Source: Methylobacterium sp. NEAU K (lineage in GTDB: Bacteria > Pseudomonadota > Alphaproteobacteria > Rhizobiales > Beijerinckiaceae). From it: DNA of 64,000 bases. The stretch spans positions 62,001-126,000 of the forward strand of contig NZ_JAUYZJ010000014.1 of assembly GCF_030700285.1 (NCBI RefSeq), in the 5' to 3' direction. Numbering within the stretch: position 1 is the stretch's first letter; each line of letters opens with the position of its first letter. Both the position numbers and the translations under genes were made by a program. Below are positions 17,359 through 26,059 of this stretch, piece after piece. The notes beneath the pieces are model-generated. The model saw only the letters and a list, made by a program, of their open reading frames with translations, had not been told where the DNA came from and made no database searches.

Positions 17359-17958
17359 TCAGGATCCGGTTGAGCCGGCGGTCTGGCGTGCCGACGCCCC
17401 GATGGTGCCGCCGGTCCAGCCCTGGGATCGCCACCCCTCGGCGCGCGCGTCGAGGTCGATCGAGCCGGCCCGGTCGAGGATCGCCAGCACCTGACCGGCG
17501 CGGGTCTCGTCGGCCCGTACGGTGACGAGGGTGCCGCCCCGGCGCACGCCTTCGGCATAGGTCTCGGCCTCACCTTCGCTCAAGCCCGCGCCCGTGAGGC
17601 CGCCGATCAGTCCCCCCGCCGCAGCGCCGACCCCCGCTCCCGCCGCGGCCGCCACCAGCCAGCCCGCCGCGACCACCGGCCCGAGCCCGGGGATCGCCAG
17701 CAGCCCGAGGCCGGCGAGCAGGCCCACGCCACCGCCCAGCACCGTGCCGACCGTCGCGCCAGTCCCGGCGGCGTCCACCGGATCGGCCGCCTCGGGACCG
17801 GCATCATCGGATGGCCGAGACGGCACGGGCGCGGGCCCGGCCCGGTTCGCGATGATGCTGATGTCGTCATGGGGGATGCCCGCGGCCTCCAACTGATCCA
17901 CAACGCCGGCGGCGGTGTCGTACTCGTCGAACAGGGCGGTCAGGGCGCGAGCGGTCAT
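17359..17958 (-). CDS. General-stress-type protein with glycine-zipper membrane segment
   Basis: A 199-residue protein. The first 40 residues (ALTALFDEYDTAAGVVDQLE, then DDISIIANR) match the small stress domain that recognises modulation of a flavour like YflT/GSP17M. The middle (about 75-145) is very rich in Gly and Ala with repeated GxxxG spacing, as in glycine-zipper membrane proteins. A second alpha/beta segment (TLVTVRADETRAGQVLAILDRAG) follows, then a Ser/Gly tail. The first ATG after a plausible Shine-Dalgarno is at 17958. Such proteins occur widely in alphaproteobacteria without a proven role. Divergent from flhA. Confidence 0.65.
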   Translation of the reverse strand: MTARALTALFDEYDTAAGVVDQLEAAGIPHDDISIIANRAGPAPVPSRPSDDAGPEAADPVDAAGTGATVGTVLGGGVGLLAGLGLLAIPGLGPVVAAGWLVAAAAGAGVGAAAGGLIGGLTGAGLSEGEAETYAEGVRRGGTLVTVRADETRAGQVLAILDRAGSIDLDARAEGWRSQGWTGGTIGASARQTAGSTGS

Positions 17959-18162
17959 GCTGGGTCTCCCGATAGGTGGGCTGCCGCCCGGTTCCGCCGC
18001 GATACGCAACCGTCCCGGCCGACCGGACCGCGACGCGCGGTCACCACCGCACCCGATCGCACCGGCCGGGCGCGGTGCCGCCGGCCCGAACCGGGGCGAT
18101 GTGATGCCAGACCGTTCAAGCAGCCAGAGCGGCGCCGGTTCCCGCCGGCGCCGGCCCGGTTC

Positions 18163-18178
18163 TTAACGCGGCGCTAAC
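18163..18178 (+). promoter_or_regulatory. CtrA-binding-site candidate upstream of flhA
   Basis: TTAA-N7-CTAAC matches the CtrA consensus TTAA-N7-TTAAC at all but one position. It is 63 nt before the flhA start, a common place for CtrA to activate class II flagellar promoters (known in Caulobacter). The ctrA gene itself is 6 kb away in this window. Confidence 0.5.
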
Positions 18179-18240
18179 CATCCGCTCGGCAGATCTTGCC
18201 GGGTGCGTCCCGGGTATCTCCTCGGAACGGACGGCGATGG

Positions 18241-20409
18241 ATGGGACCGATGGCGGAGACGGCGAGCGCGCCGGTCAGGAGCGGATCGATCGGCGGAGCC
18301 GCGGCGATCCTGGGTCAGCTCGCGCTGCCCACGCGGGGCGACCTCCATGCGCTGTCCAAGCGCTCGGACCTGCTGTTCGCCGCCGGCGTGATGGGCATCC
18401 TGGCGGTGCTGATCTTCCCGCTGCCGGCGGTGCTGCTCGACCTGCTGCTGGCCGTGTCGATCATTACCTCCGTGCTGATCATGATGGTCGGCTTGTCGAT
18501 CGACAACCCGCTGGAATTCACCGTCTTTCCGACGCTGTTGCTGATCGCCACGATGCTGCGGCTGGCGCTGAACCTCGCCTCGACACGACTCATCCTGGGC
18601 CACGGCCACGAGGGCACGGCGGCGGCGGGCCATGTCATCGAGGCGTTCGGCCACTTCGTGATGGGCGGCAACTTCGTCATCGGGATCATCGTGTTCGCGA
18701 TCCTGATCATCGTGAACTTCGTGGTGATCACGAAGGGCTCGGGCCGCATCGCCGAAGTCGCGGCCCGATTCACCCTCGACGCGATGCCCGGCAAGCAGAT
18801 GGCGATCGACGCCGACCTCTCGGCCGGGCTGATCGACGAGAAGGCCGCCAAGGCGAGGCGCGCGGCCCTGGAGGAGGAATCCTCGTTCTTCGGCGCCATG
18901 GACGGCGCCTCGAAATTCGTGCGCGGCGACGCGGTGGCGGCCCTGCTGATCACGTTCATCAACGTGGTCGGCGGCATCGTCATCGGCGTGGCTCAGCAGG
19001 GCCTGAGCTTCGGCGACGCCGCCAAGAGCTACACGCTGCTCACCATCGGCGATGGACTGGCGAGCCAGGTCCCGGCCCTGATCGTCTCGACGGCGGCCGG
19101 CATCCTGGTCTCGAAGGCGGGCGTGCGGGGTGCGGCCGACAAGGCCTTGGGCAAGCAGCTCGCGCATTATCCCAAGGCGCTCGGCATGTCGGCGGCCGTG
19201 ATGCTCCTGATCGCGCTGCTGCCGGGCATGCCGATGCTGCCGTTCCTGCTGCTCGGCGGCGGGGCCGGCTACGCCGCCTGGCGCACCAACAAGACGGCCA
19301 AGGAGGCCCCTCCCCTCGACGCGGAGGGCGCCCCGATGGACGCGAAGGCGGTCGCGGCCGCGGCTGCCGCCAAGGAGGAAACCGTCACAGATCTCCTCAA
19401 GCTCGACGACCTCAAGCTCGAGATGGGCTACGCGCTCCTCGCCCTGGTCAACGGGGAGGGCCAGGACCGGCTCACCGACCAGATCAAGGCCCTGCGCCGC
19501 CAGCTCGCGGCCGAGCTCGGTTTCGTGATGCCCTCGGTGCGCATCCTCGACAACGTCCAGCTCGACGCCAACACCTACGTGGTGCGGGTGAAGGAGATCG
19601 AGGCGGGCACCGGCCGGATCTTCCCGGGCCAATTCATGGCCATGGACCCGATGGGCGGCCAGGTGCAGCTGCCCGGCCAGCATATGCTGGAGCCGACCTT
19701 CGGCCTGCCGGCGACCTGGATCGACGCCGCCTTGCGGGATCAGGCGCAGCTCAAGGGCTACACGGTGGTCGACGCGGCCACCGTGGTCTCGACCCACCTC
19801 ACCGAGGTGATCAAGGCTCACGTGTCCGAACTCCTCAACCACGTCGAGGTCTCGAAGCTGCTGCGCGAGCTGCCCAAGGAGCACGCCGAGCTGCTCAAGG
19901 AGATCATGCCGTCGCAGATCTCGACCACCGGGGTGCAGCGCGTATTGCAATTCCTGCTGGCCGAGCGCGTCTCCATCCGCGACCTCGGAGCGATCGTGGA
20001 GGGAATCGCGGAGGTCGCCGGCTCGGTGAAGAACCCCCGCGACGTCGTCGAGCACGTCCGCGCCCGGCTCGGGCGGCAGATCTGTGCGCAGTACCAGGAT
20101 CCGAACGGCACCCTGCCGATCATCACCCTGTCGCCGGCCTGGGAACAGGCGTTCATGGAATCGATCGTCGGCGAGCGGGAGGAGCGCTACCTCGCCATGC
20201 AGCCCTCGAAGCTCAGCGAGTTCGTCAACGTCGTCCGCGACCGCTTCGAGACGGCGGCCCGGCAGGGCGAGATGCCTGTTCTGGTCACCTCGGCCCAGTC
20301 GCGGCCCTTCGTGCGCTCGATCATCGAGCGCTTCCGTCGCGAGACGCCGGTGATGAGCCAGGCCGAGATCCACCCGCGAGCGCGGCTCCGGACCGTGGGC
20401 TCGATCTGA
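18241..20409 (+). CDS. flhA: Flagellar export gate protein FlhA
   Basis: About 720 residues; the export-gate platform of the flagellar type III secretion system. The N-terminal half has around eight membrane helices (starting FAAGVMGILAVLIFPLPAVL). It includes the FHIPEP family signature region GRIAEVAARFTLDAMPGKQMAIDADLSAG. The C-terminal half is the cytoplasmic domain that binds chaperone-substrate complexes and FliI/FliJ. Starts at 18241 (MGPMAETAS) or 18250 are both possible; the family N-terminus is variable. The CtrA-like box just upstream and the nearby fliI, fliJ and ctrA agree with flagellar control in alphaproteobacteria. Confidence 0.95.
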   Translation: MGPMAETASAPVRSGSIGGAAAILGQLALPTRGDLHALSKRSDLLFAAGVMGILAVLIFPLPAVLLDLLLAVSIITSVLIMMVGLSIDNPLEFTVFPTLLLIATMLRLALNLASTRLILGHGHEGTAAAGHVIEAFGHFVMGGNFVIGIIVFAILIIVNFVVITKGSGRIAEVAARFTLDAMPGKQMAIDADLSAGLIDEKAAKARRAALEEESSFFGAMDGASKFVRGDAVAALLITFINVVGGIVIGVAQQGLSFGDAAKSYTLLTIGDGLASQVPALIVSTAAGILVSKAGVRGAADKALGKQLAHYPKALGMSAAVMLLIALLPGMPMLPFLLLGGGAGYAAWRTNKTAKEAPPLDAEGAPMDAKAVAAAAAAKEETVTDLLKLDDLKLEMGYALLALVNGEGQDRLTDQIKALRRQLAAELGFVMPSVRILDNVQLDANTYVVRVKEIEAGTGRIFPGQFMAMDPMGGQVQLPGQHMLEPTFGLPATWIDAALRDQAQLKGYTVVDAATVVSTHLTEVIKAHVSELLNHVEVSKLLRELPKEHAELLKEIMPSQISTTGVQRVLQFLLAERVSIRDLGAIVEGIAEVAGSVKNPRDVVEHVRARLGRQICAQYQDPNGTLPIITLSPAWEQAFMESIVGEREERYLAMQPSKLSEFVNVVRDRFETAARQGEMPVLVTSAQSRPFVRSIIERFRRETPVMSQAEIHPRARLRTVGSI

Positions 20410-20772
20410 GGCTCAAGGGACGCAGAGCCGTGATCGATCCGAGGCGTTCCGACGCGCGCGCCGGTCGTTCTCACACGGCCTCCGGTTGGAGGACACGCGG
20501 CGCCTGTCACCGTCTCTGCGAGCGCAGAGAAGCGATGTTGGGGCGGGACGGTCGACCGGGCTGTTCAACCGGAAACCGGATGAGACACTGCGCCTTTCCC
20601 CTTCGCCTTGCGGGGAGGAGCGCGCCTCCCCCATCGACAAAGGTGTGAAGGCCGTAGCCGCTGCGGGAGGAAACGCGCGTGCGCCCGGCCGACTCCCTCG
20701 TACGGCGACGATGTCGGAAATCAGCAGCCGACAGAGGGCGAAGGAGGCTGCGAGCCCGCCCCGCAATCCGTC
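20410..20772. other. Intergenic region with palindromic fragments, no gene seen
   Basis: The 363 nt between convergent flhA and the membrane protein at 20773 contain a GGGGAGG/CCTCCCC hairpin (20612-20631). There are also low-complexity stretches that look like degraded intergenic repeats. There is no T-run after the hairpin and no credible coding frame. Confidence 0.45.
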
Positions 20773-21834
20773 TCAGATCGCCTTCTGCTTCAGCTCCCGC
20801 TCCAGCTCGTGCGCATCGAGGCCGGGTACGATCACGGGCGGCTCGGGAACGTTCGTGGGGTTGGATGCGCCCGAGCCGATTGCGGCGGCGAGCCTGGAGC
20901 GCTCGAAGGCGACCACGACGATCACCGAGACGAGCGCCGGGATCCAGAAATAGAAGATCCGGAAGATGATCACCGCCGCGATGATCGCGTCCTTCTGCGC
21001 GTCGTCGGTGATGTGCATCGCGGTGATGAACACGATCTCGAAGACGCCGAGGCCGCCCGGGGCGTGCGAGGCCAGCGCCACCGAGAACGAGGCCAGGAAG
21101 ATCGCCAGCACAGGGATGAAACCGGGGTTCATCGCCTCCGGCAGGGCAAAGTAGATGATGCCCGCTGCCCCGAGGAGTTCCAGCGGCGCAGCCAGGAGCT
21201 GGCGGGCCATGATGCCGGGCCGGGGATATTCGAGCTTTAACGTGCGGATGTGCAGCGGGCGCAACCGCAGGATCGAGCCCACCACGTACAGCCCCACGAA
21301 GCCGAGCATGCCGATGCCGACGACCAGCGCCGCCTTGGGATCGGTGAGGAACCCCGGGAGCCTGCCCTCAAGCCGCGTCAGCAGGTGCGGATCCACCACG
21401 AGGGTGAAGCCGCCGAGCAGGATCGTGCCGAGGAAGAACGTGAAGGAACACAAGGCCACCAGCACCGCGACCTGGGCGGCCGAGAGGCCCTTGGCCGTGT
21501 AGGCCCGGTAGCGCACCAGCGCGCCGGAGAAGACCGAGGCACCGATATTGTGCGAGAGCGCGTAGGTGGTGAAGGAGCACAGCGAGACGAACAGCCACGA
21601 GATGTGGCGCACGCCGAGATGCAGCAGCGCGATCCGGTCGTACCAGGCGAGCGCCGCGTAGGCGACGAGGGTGGAAAGCGCCGCGAGCAGGATGCGGTGG
21701 GGCGGGATCGCCAGGATTGCAGTCCAGATCGCGGCGAGCGAGGTGGTCTTCAACTCCTGATACAGGAAATAGCCCGATACGACGACCGCCGCGAGGCCGA
21801 TCATCGGCCAGATGAACTCGCTGATCTTCTTCAT
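20773..21834 (-). CDS. Lysylphosphatidylglycerol synthase-type (UPF0104) membrane protein
   Basis: A 353-residue protein with seven to eight membrane helices (FIWPMIGLAAVVVSGYFLY at the start). It carries the conserved APGGLGVFE motif of the MprF N-terminal flippase-like/UPF0104 family. The soluble aminoacyl-transferase domain of full MprF is absent, so it cannot make lysyl-PG alone. Roles suggested for stand-alone members include lipid flipping. The C-terminus is an acidic/proline tail ending near LERELKQKAI. ATG at 21834 was chosen; a GTG two codons earlier is possible. It lies downstream of fliI-fliJ on the same strand, but 172 nt away. Confidence 0.8.
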   Translation of the reverse strand: MKKISEFIWPMIGLAAVVVSGYFLYQELKTTSLAAIWTAILAIPPHRILLAALSTLVAYAALAWYDRIALLHLGVRHISWLFVSLCSFTTYALSHNIGASVFSGALVRYRAYTAKGLSAAQVAVLVALCSFTFFLGTILLGGFTLVVDPHLLTRLEGRLPGFLTDPKAALVVGIGMLGFVGLYVVGSILRLRPLHIRTLKLEYPRPGIMARQLLAAPLELLGAAGIIYFALPEAMNPGFIPVLAIFLASFSVALASHAPGGLGVFEIVFITAMHITDDAQKDAIIAAVIIFRIFYFWIPALVSVIVVVAFERSRLAAAIGSGASNPTNVPEPPVIVPGLDAHELERELKQKAI

Positions 21835-22006
21835 GTACACCGACGCCCCGGGGAGAGCCCCTGATGCGCCGGGAAGCGACGCGCCGCAAGCGTATCGAGG
21901 CCCTTGCGATCCCCCTTGTCAGGTGATCATGACGGTTTCGTGCCGCGCCTCCGGCCGGTCGCGCGCCCGTCCGCCGCCCGCAGCGCAGCGGCGCGACCGG
22001 GCCCGG

Positions 22007-22414
22007 TCAGCTTCGGGCGCGGTTCAGCCCGATGCCGTCCATCGCGGCCTGGTCGCGGACCGCCTCGGCGGCACGCTCGGCGGTGCGCTCGCGATCGTTC
22101 AGGATCTCGACCTTCTTCAGCTCCTCGAAGGCTTCGCCGAGTTCGGCCTTCGCCTCGGCGAGCTGGCTCTCGAGCGCCTGGGCCGACTGGCGCATGTTGT
22201 CCCGGCGGCCGGCGGCCGCGCGGGCATAGGTCGGGTAGGCGAAGTGACCGACGTCGGTGATGCCGGCACGGGCCTCCTCGACGGCGACCTCGCGGTCGAG
22301 TTCCACCGCCATGCGCTGGAAGTCGGCCATCATCATCTCGATCTGGGTCACGCGCCGGCGCTTCTCATCGACCTGAAAGCGACGCAGGCGGATCAGCGTG
22401 TCACGCGATTTCAT
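22007..22414 (-). CDS. fliJ: Flagellar export protein FliJ (rhizobial type)
   Basis: A 135-residue protein that is nearly all coiled-coil helix (RDTLIRLRRFQVDEKRRRV, then heptads to RTAERAAEAV). FliJ sits in the FliI ring and couples it to FlhA and chaperone recycling. Sequence is poorly conserved in this family; the call rests on size, coiled coil and position, 204 nt downstream of fliI on the same strand. The start at ATG 22414 has GGAGTGAG upstream. Confidence 0.75.
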   Translation of the reverse strand: MKSRDTLIRLRRFQVDEKRRRVTQIEMMMADFQRMAVELDREVAVEEARAGITDVGHFAYPTYARAAAGRRDNMRQSAQALESQLAEAKAELGEAFEELKKVEILNDRERTAERAAEAVRDQAAMDGIGLNRARS

Positions 22415-22618
22415 CAGGACGCTCACTCCACGCAACGCTCAGGGCCGAGCCCGGGACTACGCCTGGCCGCGCCCTCCAACAGGATCGCGACGGCGAGCCT
22501 GCTCAGATCCTCAGCTCCGCACCACGTTCGCCGCCGGAGCGGTCACCGCTTCGGCTCATGATGCTTCGTCCGGCCTCATCCTCGTCGCCGAAGTGGCGAC
22601 CACGTCGACGGATGACGC

Positions 22619-23971
22619 CTAGGCCCCGCCGACGATCTGGCCGAGCCGTGCGTAACCATCGCTGATGGACGTTGCTTCTTCCTTACTTTGCCCCAGAAAA
22701 GCCTCAAGATGTGGCATGAGCGCCACGGCCTCGTCGACCTCCTGGGAGGAGCCTGCGCGGTAGGCGCCGAGGCGGATCAACTCCTCCATGTCGGCGTAGG
22801 TGGATAGCACCCGGCGCGCCCTCCGGACCACCGGCAGATAGGCCGGGTCGCAGGAACGCGGCATGGTCCGCGAGACCGAGCGCAGCACGTTGATCGCCGG
22901 GTAGCGCCCGCGCTCCGCGATCGCCCGCTCCATGACGATGTGCCCGTCGAGGATGCCGCGGACCGCGTCCGCCACAGGCTCGTTGTGGTCGTCGCCCTCG
23001 ACCAGCACGGTGAAGAGCGCCGAGATCGTCCCCTGGCCGATCCCGGGGCCGGCCCGCTCCAGCAGGCGCGGCAGTTCGGAGAAGACGGTCGGCGTGTAGC
23101 CCTTGGCGGTGGGCGGCTCGCCGGCGGCGAGGCCGATGTCCCGCTGGGCCATGGCGAACCGGGTGATCGAATCGATCATGCACAGCACCTTCGCGCCCTG
23201 GTCGCGAAAATACTCCGCCACGGAGAGGGTCACGTAGGCCGCGTTGCGGCGCATGAGGGCGGGCTCATCGGAGGTCGCCACAACCACGATCGAGCGCGCC
23301 AGGCCGGCGGCGCCGAGGTCGTCCTGCAGGAATTCCTGCACCTCGCGGCCGCGCTCGCCGACGAGCCCGATCACCGCCACGTCGGCGGCGGTGTAGCGGG
23401 CGAGCATCGAGAGCAGGACCGACTTCCCCACGCCGGATCCGGCGAAGATGCCCATCCGCTGGCCGGCGCACATGGTCAGGAAGGTGTTGATGCACCGGAC
23501 CCCGAGGTCGAGGGGACCGCCGACCCGGGTGCGGGCATGGGCCGGCGGCGGGTCGGCGCGCAGCGCGTAGACGTCCGGCCCCTGTTGCAGCGGGCCGAGC
23601 CCGTCGACCGGCCGGCCCAAAGCGTCGACCACCCGGCCGAGCCAGGCGGCCGACGGCCGGATCGCCCCGGCGGATTCATTGCGCACATAGGCCGGGCACC
23701 CGCGGCGCACGCCTTCCAGGGAGCCGAACGGCATAGCCAGCGCCCGGTCGCCCTGGAACCCGATGATCTCACAGGGCACCAGCCCGTGGCCGTTGGCGCC
23801 CTCCACGTCGATCCGGCCGCCGAGCCGCATGGCGGCCACCGGCCCCGCGACCTCCACCAGCAGGCCACGGATCGCCACCACCCGGCCGAAGGTCTCCAGG
23901 ACCTCGACGCGTTCGAGGGCCGCGCGGGCGGCCGCGAGTGTGGAAACGGACCTTGCCGAATCCTGTGTCAT
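22619..23971 (-). CDS. fliI: Flagellum-specific ATP synthase FliI
   Basis: A 450-residue F1-beta-like ATPase of the flagellar type III export apparatus. Walker A AGSGVGKS lies at 177-184, and Walker B with [16 protein letters not shown] follows. The family-specific [24 protein letters not shown] block is clear. It unfolds or delivers substrates to the FlhA gate. The longer open frame upstream lacks a conserved N-terminus; ATG at 23971 is preceded by GAGAGGCAGG. fliJ follows downstream, and ctrA is divergent across 419 nt. Confidence 0.95.
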   Translation of the reverse strand: MTQDSARSVSTLAAARAALERVEVLETFGRVVAIRGLLVEVAGPVAAMRLGGRIDVEGANGHGLVPCEIIGFQGDRALAMPFGSLEGVRRGCPAYVRNESAGAIRPSAAWLGRVVDALGRPVDGLGPLQQGPDVYALRADPPPAHARTRVGGPLDLGVRCINTFLTMCAGQRMGIFAGSGVGKSVLLSMLARYTAADVAVIGLVGERGREVQEFLQDDLGAAGLARSIVVVATSDEPALMRRNAAYVTLSVAEYFRDQGAKVLCMIDSITRFAMAQRDIGLAAGEPPTAKGYTPTVFSELPRLLERAGPGIGQGTISALFTVLVEGDDHNEPVADAVRGILDGHIVMERAIAERGRYPAINVLRSVSRTMPRSCDPAYLPVVRRARRVLSTYADMEELIRLGAYRAGSSQEVDEAVALMPHLEAFLGQSKEEATSISDGYARLGQIVGGA

Positions 23972-24254
23972 CGGCCTGCCTCTCAACGCTTCGTTTACCG
24001 GCCTCCTTAACACTGCGGTCATCGGGCTCGTAGCGCCCCGATCCGGGTTCCGGCAGCGGCCGGGCTCCACGAAGTCGTGCTGCTGTGGCAGCAGGATCAC
24101 AGCCGGGATCGGACCGTTGCGGGGGAAGCACTTACGCCAGGAGTGGCGGGAGATCTGGTCGCGAACGGAACGGAATCACGGCCCGAGGCAGGGCGGAGGG
24201 ACCTCATTCCTTCCGTCAAGCTCGCAGGTCGGCGAACGAGACGCTTGCGGGTAG

Positions 24255-24280
24255 GAATCAGGTTTTGTTAACGATTAATC
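24255..24280 (+). promoter_or_regulatory. ctrA promoter region: GANTC site next to TTAA half-sites
   Basis: A GAATC (CcrM methylation sequence GANTC) at 24255-24259 is followed by TTAACGATTAATC at 24268-24280, with two TTAA half-sites but not the canonical 7-nt spacing. A second GAATC is at 24173-24177. In Caulobacter, ctrA P1 is controlled by GANTC methylation and CtrA autoregulation. The match here is suggestive. The remainder of the 419-nt fliI-ctrA gap has no gene. Confidence 0.4.
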
Positions 24281-24390
24281 CATAGCGTTCCACGTCAAGA
24301 GCGACGGAGCGCCCGTCCACAGGCCGGTGGCGGGCGAACGGTGGGGACGTGTCTGCGCGCTGATGCGGCCGGCTGGGCTGGGGACCGACG

Positions 24391-25092
24391 ATGCGGGTAC
24401 TTTTGATCGAGGACGATAGCGCGACAGCGCAGAGCATCGAATTGATGCTCAAGTCCGAGAACTTCAACACCTATACCACCGACCTCGGGGAAGAGGGTGT
24501 CGATCTCGGCAAGCTCTACGATTACGATATCATCCTGCTCGATCTGAACCTGCCCGACATGTCGGGCTACGAAGTGCTCCGTTCGCTCCGCGTGGCGAAG
24601 GTGAAGACGCCGATCCTGATCCTGTCGGGCATGGCGGGCATCGAGGACAAGGTGAAGGGCCTCGGCTTCGGGGCGGACGATTACCTCACCAAGCCGTTCC
24701 ACAAGGACGAGCTGGTGGCGCGCATTCACGCCATCGTGCGCCGCTCGAAGGGCCACGCCCAGTCGGTCATCACCACCGGCGACCTGATCGTGAATCTCGA
24801 CCAGAAGACCGTCGAGGTCGGCGGTGCCCGAGTGCACCTCACCGGCAAGGAGTATCAGATGCTGGAACTCCTCTCGCTCCGGAAGGGCACGACCCTCACC
24901 AAGGAGATGTTCCTCAACCATCTCTACGGCGGCATGGACGAGCCCGAGCTGAAGATCATCGACGTGTTCATCTGCAAGCTCCGCAAGAAGCTCGCCAACG
25001 CCAGCCAGGGCAAGAACTACATCGAGACCGTCTGGGGCCGCGGCTACGTGCTGCGCGAGCCTATGGACGGCGAGGAGCGCATGGCGGTCTGA
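24391..25092 (+). CDS. ctrA: Cell-cycle response regulator CtrA
   Basis: A 233-residue OmpR-family response regulator. The receiver domain (1-120) has the acidic pair E7-D8-D9 and the phospho-acceptor D51 in [10 protein letters not shown], plus K in DYLTKPF. The C-terminal winged helix (about 125-225) contains [32 protein letters not shown], almost identical to known CtrA proteins. CtrA is phosphorylated through the CckA-ChpT relay and controls cell division, motility and replication in alphaproteobacteria. CtrA-like boxes are seen before flhA and at 27730. A strong terminator follows. Confidence 0.96.
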   Translation: MRVLLIEDDSATAQSIELMLKSENFNTYTTDLGEEGVDLGKLYDYDIILLDLNLPDMSGYEVLRSLRVAKVKTPILILSGMAGIEDKVKGLGFGADDYLTKPFHKDELVARIHAIVRRSKGHAQSVITTGDLIVNLDQKTVEVGGARVHLTGKEYQMLELLSLRKGTTLTKEMFLNHLYGGMDEPELKIIDVFICKLRKKLANASQGKNYIETVWGRGYVLREPMDGEERMAV

Positions 25093-25120
25093 TCCGCCTC
25101 GGGCCGTCTTCCCATCCTGA

Positions 25121-25153
25121 AAAACCCCGTGCGGCCCGGCCGCGCGGGGTTTT
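25121..25153. terminator. Bidirectional Rho-independent terminator between ctrA and protease gene
   Basis: AAAACCCCG and CGGGGTTTT flank a GC-rich centre, giving a stem with an A-tract on one side and a T-tract on the other. It sits 29 nt after the ctrA stop codon and 25 nt past the end of the convergent protease gene. It can end both transcripts. Confidence 0.88.
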
Positions 25154-25177
25154 CGCTGTCTGCGTCCCGCGGGCGGG

Positions 25178-25945
25178 TCAGCGCGTGCCGGCACCGGAGA
25201 AGACCTGGGCGGCCGGTGCGACGATCACATAGCTGCCGCACGGGGCGGTCCGGCTGATCACCGCGCTCGCTACGCCCCAGACATAGGTGCCGCGGCGATC
25301 CTGCGCGACGACCGGGCCGCCGGAATCGCCGAAGCAGACCCGGGCGCCCTTCGCCCGGGCGATGGTCAGGCCGGTGTTGCTGGCCGCCACCGGCGTGAGC
25401 ACCGCGGTACGCAGCCGTCCGACACCCCGCCCGGAGAGGCCGGCTCCTGCGATCCGCAGGCTTTTCGGGATCCGGCGGGGATCTGCGGCGAGCGGCACCG
25501 GGCGCCGGTCGCGCACGGGCTCGGTCAGGCGCAGGACCGCGAGATCGAGGGACAGGTCCGCGAGACTCACGTCGGGCGCGGCGTTCGGCTGCATCTCGCC
25601 CGGATCCGGGCTGTAGCGCGCGGCGACCCGTGCTGCGTAGACCGGACGGGTCGGATCGCTGCCGCGAAAGAACACCACCAATGCTCCGAGCGGATCGCCG
25701 TTCACGCAATGTGCCGCGGTGAGCACGAGGTCCGGTGCGATCAGGATGCCGGTGCAGCGCGTCAGGCGCAGCGCGTCCTCTGGCTGGGTGATCGTGCCGA
25801 TGGCGACGCTGGCCTCCGCGAGCGCATCCCGCCCCGCCGGCGCCCCGCCTTCGATGGCGAGGGCCGGGCCCGACAGGGCGATCCCGAACGCCAAAGCCAA
25901 TCCGGCGCGGGGGCGCCGCGCTCCGATGGTCCCGATTGTTCTCAC
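25178..25945 (-). CDS. Secreted trypsin-like serine protease
   Basis: A 255-residue S1-family protease. Residues 1-30 form a signal peptide (AGLALAFGIALSGPALA) followed by IEGG, close to the IVGG-type N-terminus of activated trypsins. The triad is complete: H79 in LTAAHC, D134 in LDLAVL, S208 in GDSGGP. The chosen GTG start has an AAAGG-type site and gives the signal peptide; longer in-frame extensions lack one. Natural substrate unknown; periplasmic or extracellular. It converges on ctrA over a shared terminator, with cysS upstream on the same strand. Confidence 0.85.
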   Translation of the reverse strand: MRTIGTIGARRPRAGLALAFGIALSGPALAIEGGAPAGRDALAEASVAIGTITQPEDALRLTRCTGILIAPDLVLTAAHCVNGDPLGALVVFFRGSDPTRPVYAARVAARYSPDPGEMQPNAAPDVSLADLSLDLAVLRLTEPVRDRRPVPLAADPRRIPKSLRIAGAGLSGRGVGRLRTAVLTPVAASNTGLTIARAKGARVCFGDSGGPVVAQDRRGTYVWGVASAVISRTAPCGSYVIVAPAAQVFSGAGTR

Positions 25946-26059
25946 GTGCGAACCTTTTGCGCCAGGAGCCCCCGAACCACAGTTGCGGCGCAGGGCACCG
26001 GGTGCAAGCCGACGGGAGAATGCGGCCGCGGTCACGTCCCCGTCATCGCGCCCGACGGC

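Noticed and set aside
23972..24015. TTAAC-like sequence upstream of fliI as a CtrA site
   Set aside because: The two half-sites are 9 nt apart and one is TTTA; the canonical 7-nt spacing is not met.
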